A DNA stretch of 64,000 bases from the NCBI RefSeq assembly GCF_003332305.1, contig NZ_QOIO01000026.1, positions 18,830 to 82,829 on the forward strand, given 5' to 3'. How positions within the stretch are numbered: the first letter of the stretch is position 1; every line of letters begins with the position of its first letter. The position numbers and the translations under genes were made by a program. The notes under the pieces were generated by a model. The model saw only the letters and a list, made by a program, of their open reading frames with translations. It made no database searches and was not told the DNA's origin. This stretch comes from Microvirga aerophila (lineage in GTDB: Bacteria; Pseudomonadota; Alphaproteobacteria; Rhizobiales; Beijerinckiaceae). This document shows positions 8,589 through 16,947 of the stretch, piece after piece.

Positions 8589-9701
8589 ATGGAAACACGG
8601 GCCGCAGTCGCCTGGGAGGCCGGCAAGCCTCTCACCATTGAGACCATTCGCATCGAGGGTCCGCGTCCAGGGGAAGTGCTCGTGGAGGTGATGGCGACCG
8701 GCGTCTGCCACACGGACGCTTACACCCTGTCGGGCCTCGACTCGGAGGGCAAGTTTCCGGCGATCCTCGGCCATGAGGGCGCAGGCATCGTGCGCGAAGT
8801 CGGCGCCGGCGTGACGACGCTCAAACCCGGCGATCACGTGATCCCGCTCTACACGCCCGAATGCCGCAACTGCAAATCCTGCCTGTCCCGGCGCACCAAT
8901 CTCTGCACGGCAATCCGATCCACGCAGGGGCAGGGCCTGATGCCGGACGGCACCTCACGCTTCCGCTGCGACGGCGACACCGTATTCCACTACATGGGCT
9001 GCTCCACCTTCGCCAATTTCACGGTGCTGCCGGAGATCGCCCTGGCCAAGGTCCGCGAGGACGCACCCTTCGACAAGATCTGCTACATCGGCTGCGGTGT
9101 CACCACGGGCATCGGCGCGGTGATCTACACCGCGAAGGTGTGGCCCGGCGCGAATGTGGTGGTGTTCGGCCTCGGCGGCATCGGCCTCAACGTGATCCAG
9201 GGCGCCCGCATGGTCGGAGCCGACAAGATCATCGGCGTCGACATCAACCCGGCAAAAGTCGAAATGGCGAAGAAGTTCGGCATGACGGACTTCATCAACC
9301 CGAAAGAGGTCGGCAACGACAAGGTCGTGCAGGCCATCGTCGATCTCACCGGCGGTGGGGCGGATTTCTCGTTCGACGCCACGGGCAACACGGACGTGAT
9401 GCGCCAAGCATTGGAATGCTGCCATCGCGGCTGGGGCGAGAGCATCATCATCGGCGTGGCGGAAGCCGGCAAGGAAATCGCCACCCGTCCGTTCCAGCTC
9501 GTCACGGGCCGTGTCTGGAAGGGCACGGCGTTTGGCGGCGCGCGCGGCCGCACGGACGTGCCGAAGATCGTCGACTGGTATATGGAGGGCAAGATCAACA
9601 TCGACGACCTGATCACCCACAAGATGCCCCTTGAGGAGATCAACACCGCCTTCAACCTCATGCATGAGGGCAAGTCGATCCGCTCCGTGATCGTCTACTG
9701 A
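8589..9701 (+). CDS. frmA: S-(hydroxymethyl)glutathione dehydrogenase / class III alcohol dehydrogenase, 370 aa
   Basis: A zinc-dependent class III alcohol dehydrogenase that oxidises S-hydroxymethylglutathione (from formaldehyde) with NAD to S-formylglutathione. The catalytic zinc ligands are in [14 protein letters not shown] and GHEGAGIV. The structural-zinc cysteines are in [19 protein letters not shown]. The dinucleotide fold is marked by [16 protein letters not shown]. The length is exactly that of the family. The ATG at 8589 follows a purine-rich AGAGAGA stretch. The S-formylglutathione hydrolase gene begins 14 bases downstream, giving a two-gene detoxification operon. Confidence 0.95.
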   Translation: METRAAVAWEAGKPLTIETIRIEGPRPGEVLVEVMATGVCHTDAYTLSGLDSEGKFPAILGHEGAGIVREVGAGVTTLKPGDHVIPLYTPECRNCKSCLSRRTNLCTAIRSTQGQGLMPDGTSRFRCDGDTVFHYMGCSTFANFTVLPEIALAKVREDAPFDKICYIGCGVTTGIGAVIYTAKVWPGANVVVFGLGGIGLNVIQGARMVGADKIIGVDINPAKVEMAKKFGMTDFINPKEVGNDKVVQAIVDLTGGGADFSFDATGNTDVMRQALECCHRGWGESIIIGVAEAGKEIATRPFQLVTGRVWKGTAFGGARGRTDVPKIVDWYMEGKINIDDLITHKMPLEEINTAFNLMHEGKSIRSVIVY

Positions 9702-9715
9702 GCGAGGGCAAGCGC

Positions 9716-10561
9716 TTGAGCTTCGAGACGGTCTCGCAATCGCGCTGCTTCAACGGCACGCAGTTCGTCTATCGCCATGCATCGCATGAGACAGGCACGC
9801 CCATGCGTCTTGCCGCCTACGTTCCGCCCCAGGCGGAACACGGCAAGGCGCCGGTGGTCTGGTTTCTCTCCGGCCTGACCTGCACGGAGGAGAACTTTAC
9901 CGTGAAGGCAGGCGCGCAGCGCGTGGCCGCCGAACTCGGCCTGATCCTCATCGCACCCGACACCAGCCCGCGGGGCGAAGGAGTCCCGGACGATCCCGAG
10001 GGTGCTTATGACTTTGGCCTTGGGGCGGGCTTCTATGTGGACGCCATACAGGAACCGTGGGCGAAGAACTATCGCATGCGCTCCTATATCGAGCGCGAGC
10101 TGCCGGCCCTGGTGGCGGAAAACCTTCCAGCCGACATGGGCCGCCAGGGGATCATGGGCCATTCCATGGGCGGCCACGGGGCGCTGACCATCGCGCTGCG
10201 GAATCCGGACCGTTTCCGCGCCGTTTCGGCCTTCGCGCCGATCGCCTCGCCGATGAACTGCCCCTGGGGCGACAAGGCCCTGTCGGGCTATCTCGGGCCC
10301 GACTGCTCCACTTGGCGGGAATACGACGCCTGTGCGCTCATCGAGGACGGCGCGCGGGTGCGCGATCTCCTGGTCGATCAGGGAGCGGCCGACAGCTTCC
10401 TGGAAACACAGCTCAAGCCCGAACTGCTGGAGCAGGCCTGCGTTAGGGCGGGTATTCCGCTGACCCTGCGCCGCCAGCACGGCTATGACCATTCCTACTT
10501 CTTCATCGGCTCCTTCATCGAGGATCACCTTCGTTGGCATGCCGAGAGGCTGAAAGCTTAA
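9716..10561 (+). CDS. frmB: S-formylglutathione hydrolase, 281 aa
   Basis: An alpha/beta-hydrolase of the esterase D family that cleaves S-formylglutathione to formate and glutathione, the step after the class III dehydrogenase encoded 14 bases upstream. The nucleophile elbow is GHSMGGHGAL, and the catalytic His lies in RQHGYDHSYFFI. FLSGLTCTEENFT and APDTSPRG are typical of this enzyme. The start is a TTG at 9716 with a GAGGG just upstream; no ATG lies at a suitable position. It acts in the cytoplasm. Confidence 0.95.
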   Translation: MSFETVSQSRCFNGTQFVYRHASHETGTPMRLAAYVPPQAEHGKAPVVWFLSGLTCTEENFTVKAGAQRVAAELGLILIAPDTSPRGEGVPDDPEGAYDFGLGAGFYVDAIQEPWAKNYRMRSYIERELPALVAENLPADMGRQGIMGHSMGGHGALTIALRNPDRFRAVSAFAPIASPMNCPWGDKALSGYLGPDCSTWREYDACALIEDGARVRDLLVDQGAADSFLETQLKPELLEQACVRAGIPLTLRRQHGYDHSYFFIGSFIEDHLRWHAERLKA

Positions 10562-10761
10562 CGGCCATTTCGAGGTATTCGACCACCAGCGACCCAAACG
10601 AAATCATGGCTTTGCAAGGTGTTCTGGCGCACCGCGGCAGAAATGACGCAGAGGAATAGATGTGCCTGGAACGATAGAGCATAGCTCTAAAAGCCTAAAG
10701 CGGCTAAGAGTGCATTCCTTCGTGCGAATCTTTCAGACCCTTGATCCCAGAAGCATCGACC

Positions 10762-11298
10762 ATGGAACAGACCCGCGAGCCCATCCTGACCCCGAATGCC
10801 GGCAAGCTTGCCAGCAAGGCCATTGATCTTACCAAATCCGCCCTTGCGTCGGAGGCCAGCAAGGCTGCGATCAGAACCGCGATCACCAAGGGTCCTGATG
10901 GTCTCATGCAGCACTTGGCCCAGGCAGCCCAGAAGGCAGCGCCCGACCCGATCACTCACGCGCGCCTCCTGCTCGCCGAGCAGAGCCAGAACTTCGACGT
11001 GATGCGCGGCGCCATCGGCCAGATCGGCCAGTCCCTCGCGCATCTCCATGAAACAGCTCCGGACGCGCAGGCGCAGCAGCCCTACACCGTCGCGTTGCTC
11101 AACGCCCAGGCGGAGGCGATCCAAGGGCTGACCCTTCTGGTGCTCAAGGGCCAGCAGGTTCAGGCGGAGTTGATCAATGCCGTGGATGCCCAAGCTCATC
11201 GGGCGGCTCCCTCCGGCATGCCGAAGTGGGGCTATTACGCCATGGGGGGCATGATGGTCTGGAGCATGCTGAGCATGGTCTTCTCGTCGATCTTCTAA
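10762..11298 (+). CDS. Hypothetical protein with C-terminal membrane anchor, 178 aa
   Basis: The family is not recognised. The protein is helical and Ala/Gln-rich over residues 1-150, with no cysteines, and ends in a hydrophobic, Met- and Gly-rich segment (GYYAMGGMMVWSMLSMVFSS) that looks like a single C-terminal membrane anchor. The ATG at 10762 is preferred over the TTG at 10741. It precedes, with an 88-base gap, a DUF533-type protein that also shows long disordered and helical parts, so the two may be related in function. Codon use does not stand out from its neighbours. Confidence 0.65.
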   Translation: MEQTREPILTPNAGKLASKAIDLTKSALASEASKAAIRTAITKGPDGLMQHLAQAAQKAAPDPITHARLLLAEQSQNFDVMRGAIGQIGQSLAHLHETAPDAQAQQPYTVALLNAQAEAIQGLTLLVLKGQQVQAELINAVDAQAHRAAPSGMPKWGYYAMGGMMVWSMLSMVFSSIF

Positions 11299-11386
11299 AC
11301 TTCGAGAAGCGCTAAACATCCCGCAGTCTTGTTTGCCTCTTTACGTCACTTTCCATTAAATGCCATGGATTCGTGGGGACAGGTCC

Positions 11387-12325
11387 ATGCTCGACGCCAA
11401 AAAACTTCTTGATGCCTTGGGAACGCCTGCCAGTCCGCCGGCGCCCGCTGCGGCTGCGCCAGCCCCGTCGCCTGACGCGCCTCCCAAGCCAGCCGAGGCT
11501 AAGCCTAGCGCGGCTGTTCCGTTGGGAGCTGGAACGTTGCTGAGCGAGCTGATCGGCTATGCGAACCAACCGTCGCGCCCGCCTGCCCAGGAGTCGACCC
11601 AGGATTCAGCATCGGAGCCCCCTGCCGAGGGAGAACAGGCTCCAGCTCAACCCAAGCCCGCCAAGGCAGCTCCCCAGCAGCCGGCGGACCTGACGGATCT
11701 GGTTCTCGGAAAGGTCCAAGACTTCCTCAAAACTCCGCAGGGGAACGCCGCCGCGAATGCGGTCGTCATCGGCTTGACCAAGGCCATGGTCAACTCGGAA
11801 GCGGGACGCAAGCTGACGGCCACCGCCAAGACCAAGGGCACTGCTCTCTTCAACCGCTTCCTGAACAAGGGAGCCGGGCCCGCGCCTGTCATCGACGGCA
11901 CGGCGGCCCTGGTTCCGCAGTCCGAAATGGCCGCTCTCGCGCCCCCTGCCGAAGTGACGGCCGCAAGCGGCGAAACCGCCCTTCTGGTGATGCGGGCCAT
12001 GATCGCGGCCGCCGCCGCCGATGGCCGGGTCGACGAGGGCGAGCGCGAACGGATCCTGGGAACCCTGAAGCGCGCCGGGATCGGTCAGGAAGGGGTTGCC
12101 CTCATCGAAGCGGAGCTCGCCCGACCAGCCAGCGTGGCGGATCTGGCCGCTGCCGTGAAGACGCCCGAGATGGCCGTGCAAGTCTATACGGCGGCGCGGC
12201 GCATCATCACGCCCAACACGGTGGAGGAGCGGGTTTTCCTTGCCCACCTGTCCGGCGCGATTGGCCTCGATCCGCGGAGTGTTGCCCAAATCGACGCCGC
12301 CGCCTCAGGAGCGTTCCAGGCCTGA
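11387..12325 (+). CDS. DUF533/TerB-like domain protein with Pro/Ala-rich N-terminus, 312 aa
   Basis: Residues 15-110 form a low-complexity stretch rich in Pro, Ala and Gln, probably disordered. Residues about 110-160 contain a hydrophobic helix around NAAANAVVIGLTKAMV. Residues about 200-310 match the DUF533 (YebE-like)/TerB fold, with the acidic metal-binding-like motif AADGRVDEGERERI and the terminal helices VEERVFLAHLSGAIGLD. YebE-type proteins are inner-membrane associated and poorly characterised. The ATG at 11387 follows GGGGACAGG. The role is unknown; tellurite resistance should not be assumed from the TerB likeness. Confidence 0.75.
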   Translation: MLDAKKLLDALGTPASPPAPAAAAPAPSPDAPPKPAEAKPSAAVPLGAGTLLSELIGYANQPSRPPAQESTQDSASEPPAEGEQAPAQPKPAKAAPQQPADLTDLVLGKVQDFLKTPQGNAAANAVVIGLTKAMVNSEAGRKLTATAKTKGTALFNRFLNKGAGPAPVIDGTAALVPQSEMAALAPPAEVTAASGETALLVMRAMIAAAAADGRVDEGERERILGTLKRAGIGQEGVALIEAELARPASVADLAAAVKTPEMAVQVYTAARRIITPNTVEERVFLAHLSGAIGLDPRSVAQIDAAASGAFQA

Positions 12326-12335
12326 GGGCCCTCCC

Positions 12336-12911
12336 TCAGGTCCTGCCGAACAGGTCCGGGCGCTGGATCCGCAGGGCTTGCACGAGCATCACAGTCTTGA
12401 GATCCGTGATGTCGCCCCGCTCCAGCAGGTCGACCAGATCATTGAAGCCGACCTCCAGCACCTCGATATCCTCGCTCTCCTCGGCAAGACCGCCCCCCTC
12501 GGCGACCCGGTCGGCTGCTGTGTAGGGCGCCAGAAAGAGCGAGATGCGCTCCGTTGAATAGCCTGGGGAGGTCCAGATCACGCCGACAGGTTCGAGCGTC
12601 GTCAGGCGAAGGCCCGCCTCTTCCATGGCCTCGCGCCTTGCGCACGTCTCGGGATCGTCCTCATCGAGAAGTCCGGCAATGGCCTCCATGAGGTTCGGCT
12701 CGCCCCCGGCCTGCAGGACCGGGGCGCGGAACTGCCGGACCAGGATGACCTGTCGCCGCTCAGGGTCATAGGCGAGCACAGCCGCCGCGTCCGGGGCGAC
12801 CACGACCTCCCGTCCGATCATCTGCCCATCGGGAGCCTGTATGCTGAGCTTGAGCAGATCATGCCGTCCCTCAAAGAGGGTTTCCGCCTTGACGATCCGA
12901 TGGCCGGTCAC
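12336..12911 (-). CDS. nudK: Nudix hydrolase, NudK (GDP-mannose pyrophosphatase) type, 191 aa
   Basis: A Nudix enzyme whose box reads AGLLDEDDPETCARREAMEE. It is one residue shorter than the general Nudix consensus, as in E. coli NudK. The C-terminal half, with SPGYSTERISLF, EESEDIEVLEV and ITDLKTVMLV, also follows the NudK pattern, and the 191-residue length is the same. The reaction expected is hydrolysis of GDP-mannose or other nucleotide sugars such as ADP-ribose. The GTG at 12911 is chosen because AGGAAGGA lies six bases upstream; starting at the ATG at 12959 would add 16 unrelated residues. It converges with the DUF533 gene. Confidence 0.85.
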   Translation of the reverse strand: MTGHRIVKAETLFEGRHDLLKLSIQAPDGQMIGREVVVAPDAAAVLAYDPERRQVILVRQFRAPVLQAGGEPNLMEAIAGLLDEDDPETCARREAMEEAGLRLTTLEPVGVIWTSPGYSTERISLFLAPYTAADRVAEGGGLAEESEDIEVLEVGFNDLVDLLERGDITDLKTVMLVQALRIQRPDLFGRT

Positions 12912-13047
12912 GTGTGTTCCTTCCTGTCCCGGTTGAGCATGTGCCCGGAACAACGCCAAAGGGCGCAGATGGTCTCCACGATGATCGACATTTGAAGCTT
13001 GGCGGCCCCTTTGCGCGTTATCGGCGGGAGGCCGAGAAGGGAGTCCT

Positions 13048-13869
13048 GTGGAACATCTGGTTCAAGCCATCAAGGAGCGGCAGGCCATTTTGTTTGCCGG
13101 TGCCGGCGTTTCGATGACCGTGGGGCTGCCCTCGTGGCGAACCCTCGTGGAGCACATCGCCAAGGAACTGGGGGTCGATCTCAGCGAATTCGCCGAAGGC
13201 GACATCAATCACCTTACGTTGGCGGAATTCTACCGGATCCGGCAGGGCAGCATCGGGCCCCTGCGCAGCTGGATGGACCGCAACTGGACCATTCCGGAGG
13301 AAGCCCTGAAGGCTTCCCGGGTGCACGAGCTCATCTGCCGGCTCGAATTTCCCATCATCTACACGACGAATTTCGACCGGAACCTGGAATCCGCCTTCGA
13401 TCTCCACGGCAAGGATTACGTGAAGATCGTCAATGCCAAGGATGTGGCCCGCGTCCGGGAGGGCGTACCGCAGATCGTGAAGTACCACGGCGACTTCGAC
13501 GACGATAAGTCCATCGTCATCGCCGAGACGGATTACCTCGACCGCCTGTCCTTCGAGTCGCCCCTGGACATCAAGTTCCGGTCGGATGCGCTGGGCAAGA
13601 CCATCCTGTTCATCGGCTACAGCATGACCGACCTGAACATCCGCTTCCTGCTGCACCGGCTTTGGAAGACCTGGTGCGGATCGGGCTACGAGCGGGACCG
13701 GCCACCCTCTTACGTGTTCATGCTCCGGCACAACCCGGTCGAGGAAGCTGTCCTGGAGCAATGGGGCCTGCGGGTCCTGACCGAGAAGGACTGCCCGCCC
13801 GATCAGGCGCTGGAAGTCTTTCTCACCAAGCTCAGCGACGCGGTCGAGGAGAAAAATGCTGCTGCGTAA
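13048..13869 (+). CDS. Free-standing SIR2-like (SIR2_2) protein, possible NADase, 273 aa
   Basis: A single SIR2-like domain without zinc-binding cysteine pairs, so not a classical CobB deacetylase. Visible motifs are FAGAGVSMTVGLPSW (NAD-binding GAGxS, residues 17-30), YTTNFDRNLE with Asn108 and Asp110, KYHGDFDD with His147, and FIGYSMTDLNIRFL near residue 195. Asn and His at these positions are the catalytic pair in SIR2 NADases of antiphage proteins such as ThsA and DSR. The GTG start at 13048 has GAAGGGAG upstream. No partner domain (TIR, SLOG, Argonaute, HerA) is fused or adjacent. A defence or NAD-metabolism role is inference. Confidence 0.8.
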   Translation: MEHLVQAIKERQAILFAGAGVSMTVGLPSWRTLVEHIAKELGVDLSEFAEGDINHLTLAEFYRIRQGSIGPLRSWMDRNWTIPEEALKASRVHELICRLEFPIIYTTNFDRNLESAFDLHGKDYVKIVNAKDVARVREGVPQIVKYHGDFDDDKSIVIAETDYLDRLSFESPLDIKFRSDALGKTILFIGYSMTDLNIRFLLHRLWKTWCGSGYERDRPPSYVFMLRHNPVEEAVLEQWGLRVLTEKDCPPDQALEVFLTKLSDAVEEKNAAA

Positions 13870-13926
13870 CTTGCATCGTCATTCCCCTGTGCCAATGTCG
13901 GGCGCTCCTCGGGGATAAGACACTTC

Positions 13927-15246
13927 ATGGCCCAAGCCCGCCGCCTCTCCCTCCGCGATGTCCTGACGGACAAGCGCATCGGCCTCATGCTGCCGCTGGG
14001 CTTCTCGTCCGGATTGCCCTTCCTGCTGGTGTTCAGCACTCTTTCGGCCTGGCTGCGAGAGGCCGGGATTTCCCGCACCGAGATCGGGATGCTGAGCTGG
14101 GTGGCGCTTGCCTATTCGTTCAAGTTTCTCTGGGCTCCCATTGTGGACCGCTATGACGTGCCGGCTCTGTCGCGGCTTCTTGGACGGCGACGCGGCTGGA
14201 TGGCCCTGTCGCAGCTCATGACCGCCGCCGGTCTGATCGGCATCGCGTCCAGCAATCCGCAGACCAACCTCAGCCTGACCATCGTGTCGGCCCTTCTGGT
14301 TGCCTTTGCGTCGGCCACGCAGGACGTGGTCATCGATGGCTGGCGCATCGACGCGGCTTCGACCGAACGGCAGGGCATGATGGCGGCATCGCTTCAGCTC
14401 GGCTACCGGCTTGCCCTCATCTGCGCGGGAGCCGGAGCCCTCTACATCGCCGAGTTCGTGAACTGGCGCAGCGCCTATCTGGCCATGGCGGCCCTTATGG
14501 GAATCGGGCTCGTGGGCACATTGCTCGCGCCGCGCCTCGACGAGGGAGCAGCCCGGACGCGTGTCCCGTTCGTGCAGGCAATTATCGAGCCCCTGAGCGA
14601 CCTGTTCCAGCGCAAGGGCATGATGCTGGTCCCGATCCTGGCCCTCATCGCGTGTTTCCGCCTGCCGGACTTCGTAGCAGGCGTCATGGCGAACCCGCTC
14701 TATATCGACCTCGGCTTCTCCAAGGCCGACATTGCCAACGTATCGAAACTCTACGGCGTCTGGATCGGCATCATCGGGGCGTTCGCCGGCGGATTGGCGC
14801 TGACGCGGCTCGGCCTCTGGTGGACTCTCCTCATCGGAGCGTTCATCGCCGCATCCTCGAATCTGATGTTCGCGTGGCTGGCGCTGGAAGGCGCGCGGCT
14901 CGAGCTCCTGATCCTGTCGATCAGCATCGACAACTTCGCGTCCGGCTTCGCAGGCTCGGCGCTGATCGCCTACATGTCGGGCCTGACCTCGCCAGGATTC
15001 GCCGCGGCCCAATACGCGCTTCTCAGCTCGCTTTATGCCCTGCCGGGCAAGCTCATCGGCGGAGCCTCCGGGGCGGTGGTGGATGCCTATGGCTATCCGC
15101 TGCTCTTCACCGCAACCGCCAGCATCGGCATTCCGCTCGTGATCCTCTGCCTCGTGGTGCGGCGCGACACGATGAAGACGGTCGAAGAAAGGCGCATCGA
15201 GGAACCAGAGAGCTCTCCGGCCGTAGGCGCAGGATCGCGGGCTTGA
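13927..15246 (+). CDS. ampG: AmpG-like major facilitator (muropeptide permease family), 439 aa
   Basis: A 12-helix major facilitator protein. The opening GLMLPLGFSSGLPFLLVFST followed by LSAWLREAGISRTEIGMLSW is characteristic of AmpG-type permeases, which import GlcNAc-anhydroMurNAc peptides for cell-wall recycling. ATQDVVIDGWRID in helix 4 is another AmpG hallmark. The length is shorter than E. coli AmpG, as is usual in alphaproteobacteria. It lies 57 bases after the SIR2-like gene, but there is no sign of shared function. The AmgK and MurU-like genes further along the window would act on the sugars released downstream of it. Confidence 0.85.
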   Translation: MAQARRLSLRDVLTDKRIGLMLPLGFSSGLPFLLVFSTLSAWLREAGISRTEIGMLSWVALAYSFKFLWAPIVDRYDVPALSRLLGRRRGWMALSQLMTAAGLIGIASSNPQTNLSLTIVSALLVAFASATQDVVIDGWRIDAASTERQGMMAASLQLGYRLALICAGAGALYIAEFVNWRSAYLAMAALMGIGLVGTLLAPRLDEGAARTRVPFVQAIIEPLSDLFQRKGMMLVPILALIACFRLPDFVAGVMANPLYIDLGFSKADIANVSKLYGVWIGIIGAFAGGLALTRLGLWWTLLIGAFIAASSNLMFAWLALEGARLELLILSISIDNFASGFAGSALIAYMSGLTSPGFAAAQYALLSSLYALPGKLIGGASGAVVDAYGYPLLFTATASIGIPLVILCLVVRRDTMKTVEERRIEEPESSPAVGAGSRA

Positions 15247-15260
15247 GGCGGCCCTAGATG

Positions 15261-15358
15261 GTCATCCCGGACGCCACAGGCGACCCGGGATCGTGTGCAG
15301 GATCAAGCGCTATTCTGGTCGAACGATCCCGGGTTCTGCTCCGCAGCCCCGGGATGAC
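15261..15358. repeat. Nested intergenic inverted repeat (GTCATCCCGG type)
   Basis: An outer pair of arms, GTCATCCCGG at 15261-15270 and its exact complement at 15349-15358, encloses a second perfect 12-bp pair at 15283-15294 and 15323-15334. The element lies between the convergent ampG-like and xylose dehydrogenase genes. The GTCATCCCGG...CCGGGATGAC form resembles repeats scattered through Hyphomicrobiales genomes. It may double as a bidirectional terminator. Confidence 0.8.
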
Positions 15359-15374
15359 ACTAAAGGGGGGCTGC

Positions 15375-16127
15375 TTAAACCCAGCCGCCATCCACGAGAT
15401 ACGTCTGCGCCGACATGGCGCTCGAATCGTCCGAGCCGAGGAAGAGCGTGAAATTGGCGATGTCCTGCGGCACGAGGCGGCGCTTGACGCACTGACGGTT
15501 CATGAGCTCCGCCTCGCCCTCCGGCGTGAGCCAGAGATCGATCTGGCGCTGGGTCATGATCCAGCCCGGCACCACGCAATTGACGCGGATGTTTCGGTCG
15601 CCAAGCTCGCGCGCCAGCGCGCGGGTGAGGCCCACAACGGCGGATTTCGCCGTCTTGTAGGCCGCAAACGAGTCGTTGCTGACCAAGTAGCTCGTGGAGC
15701 CCATATTGATGATCGAGCCGCCGCCGGCCTTCTCCATATCGGGCAGCACCGCCTGTGTGGCGAAGAACTGGTGGTCGAGGTTGGTGGCGAAGCGCTCGCG
15801 CCAGTATTCAGGCGTCACCTGATCGATGGTATGGCGATCGTCGCGGGCGGCGTTGTTGACCAGGATCGTGATCGGACCCAGCGCCTCGCTGGCGCGCCGG
15901 ATCGCAGCCTGCAGGGCGGGGACGTCGCGCACGTCGCTGTGCTCGAAATGCACGCGCTCGCCGAGGCGCTTCGCCAGGTCCTGGCCGGCCTCCTGGTTGT
16001 AGTCGAGGATGGCGACCTTGCTCCCCTGCGCGTGAAAGGCCTGGGCGATGCTCTCGCCGATGCCGCTCGCGCCGCCGGTGATGAGGACGGTCTTGTCCTT
16101 GAGGGAGCCGTAAACAGTCTGGGTCAT
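15375..16127 (-). CDS. SDR-family D-xylose 1-dehydrogenase (Caulobacter XylB type), 250 aa
   Basis: A short-chain dehydrogenase with the cofactor loop TGGASGIG (residues 17-24), the active-site Ser144 in NMGSTS, and Tyr157-x3-Lys161 in AAYKTAKSA. The overall pattern, including NNAARDDRH, VPGWIMTQRQ and a final LVDGGWV, follows the Caulobacter NAD-dependent xylose dehydrogenase. That enzyme starts the oxidative (Weimberg/Dahms) pathway by forming D-xylonolactone. It is the last gene of the run xylF-xylH-xylG-SDR, which supports xylose as substrate. No xylonolactonase or xylonate dehydratase is in the window. Other aldose specificity, for example arabinose or galactose, cannot be excluded. The ATG at 16127 has an AGGA upstream. 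Confidence 0.8.
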   Translation of the reverse strand: MTQTVYGSLKDKTVLITGGASGIGESIAQAFHAQGSKVAILDYNQEAGQDLAKRLGERVHFEHSDVRDVPALQAAIRRASEALGPITILVNNAARDDRHTIDQVTPEYWRERFATNLDHQFFATQAVLPDMEKAGGGSIINMGSTSYLVSNDSFAAYKTAKSAVVGLTRALARELGDRNIRVNCVVPGWIMTQRQIDLWLTPEGEAELMNRQCVKRRLVPQDIANFTLFLGSDDSSAMSAQTYLVDGGWV

Positions 16128-16156
16128 GAATGCTTGCTTCCTGAATGAATAAGGGG

Positions 16157-16936
16157 TCAGCTCGTGCCGGGTCCCGGCGTTGCGCCAGGCGGGCATTTGC
16201 CCAGAATGATCATGCCCAGCACCTCGTCCTGCGTCACGTCCGATACGGCCGCCGATCCCACCAGCTTGCCGTTCTTCATCACGCTGACCCGGTCCGCAAG
16301 GCCGAACACGTCATGAATGTCGTGGCTGATGAGGAAAATGCCGATGCCTTCTTTCTTAAGCTGGAGCACGAGATCAGCCACCTGCTGAGTCTCGGCGGGT
16401 CCGAGGGCCGCCGTCGGCTCGTCCATGATCAGCACGCGGGCGTTGAAGTAGATCGCGCGGGCAATCGCCACGGACTGGCGCTGACCGCCCGACAAGGCCT
16501 TCACGGGTTCCTTGAAGCGGCGGAAATGCGGATTGAGGCGCGCCATCACCTTGCGGGTCTCGGACTCCATCGTGGCGTCGTCCAGGGTGCCGTAGGGCGT
16601 CAGCACCTCGCGGCCGAGGAAGATGTTGCCGGCTGCGTCGATGTTGTCGGCAAGCGCCAGCGTCTGGTAGATCGTCTCGATCCCGTAGCGCTTGGCGTCG
16701 CGCGGCGTTCCGATATCGGCCTTTTCGCCATTCACGTAGATCTCGCCCGCATCCGGCCTGTAGGCCCCGGATAGGATCTTGATGAGAGTGGACTTGCCCG
16801 CGCCGTTATGGCCGAGAAGTCCCACCACCTCGCCGGGGCGCAAGTCCACTGAGACGCCGTCAACCGCCTTGATGCCGCCGAACGCGATGGAGATGTCGCG
16901 CATCTCCACCAGGGGCGTTGTGCCGTTTTGCTTCAT
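16157..16936 (-). CDS. xylG: Sugar ABC transporter ATPase, XylG-like (single NBD), 259 aa
   Basis: A cytoplasmic ABC ATPase with Walker [10 protein letters not shown] (about residues 42-50), the signature [14 protein letters not shown], Walker B RVLIMDEP and the switch histidine in [11 protein letters not shown]. It has one nucleotide-binding domain, unlike E. coli XylG/RbsA, which have two in tandem; the single form is usual for this sugar family in alphaproteobacteria and would act as a homodimer. It lies 11 bases after the permease gene and 29 bases before the dehydrogenase gene. Confidence 0.88.
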   Translation of the reverse strand: MKQNGTTPLVEMRDISIAFGGIKAVDGVSVDLRPGEVVGLLGHNGAGKSTLIKILSGAYRPDAGEIYVNGEKADIGTPRDAKRYGIETIYQTLALADNIDAAGNIFLGREVLTPYGTLDDATMESETRKVMARLNPHFRRFKEPVKALSGGQRQSVAIARAIYFNARVLIMDEPTAALGPAETQQVADLVLQLKKEGIGIFLISHDIHDVFGLADRVSVMKNGKLVGSAAVSDVTQDEVLGMIILGKCPPGATPGPGTS

Positions 16937-16947
16937 GGCGCTCTCCC

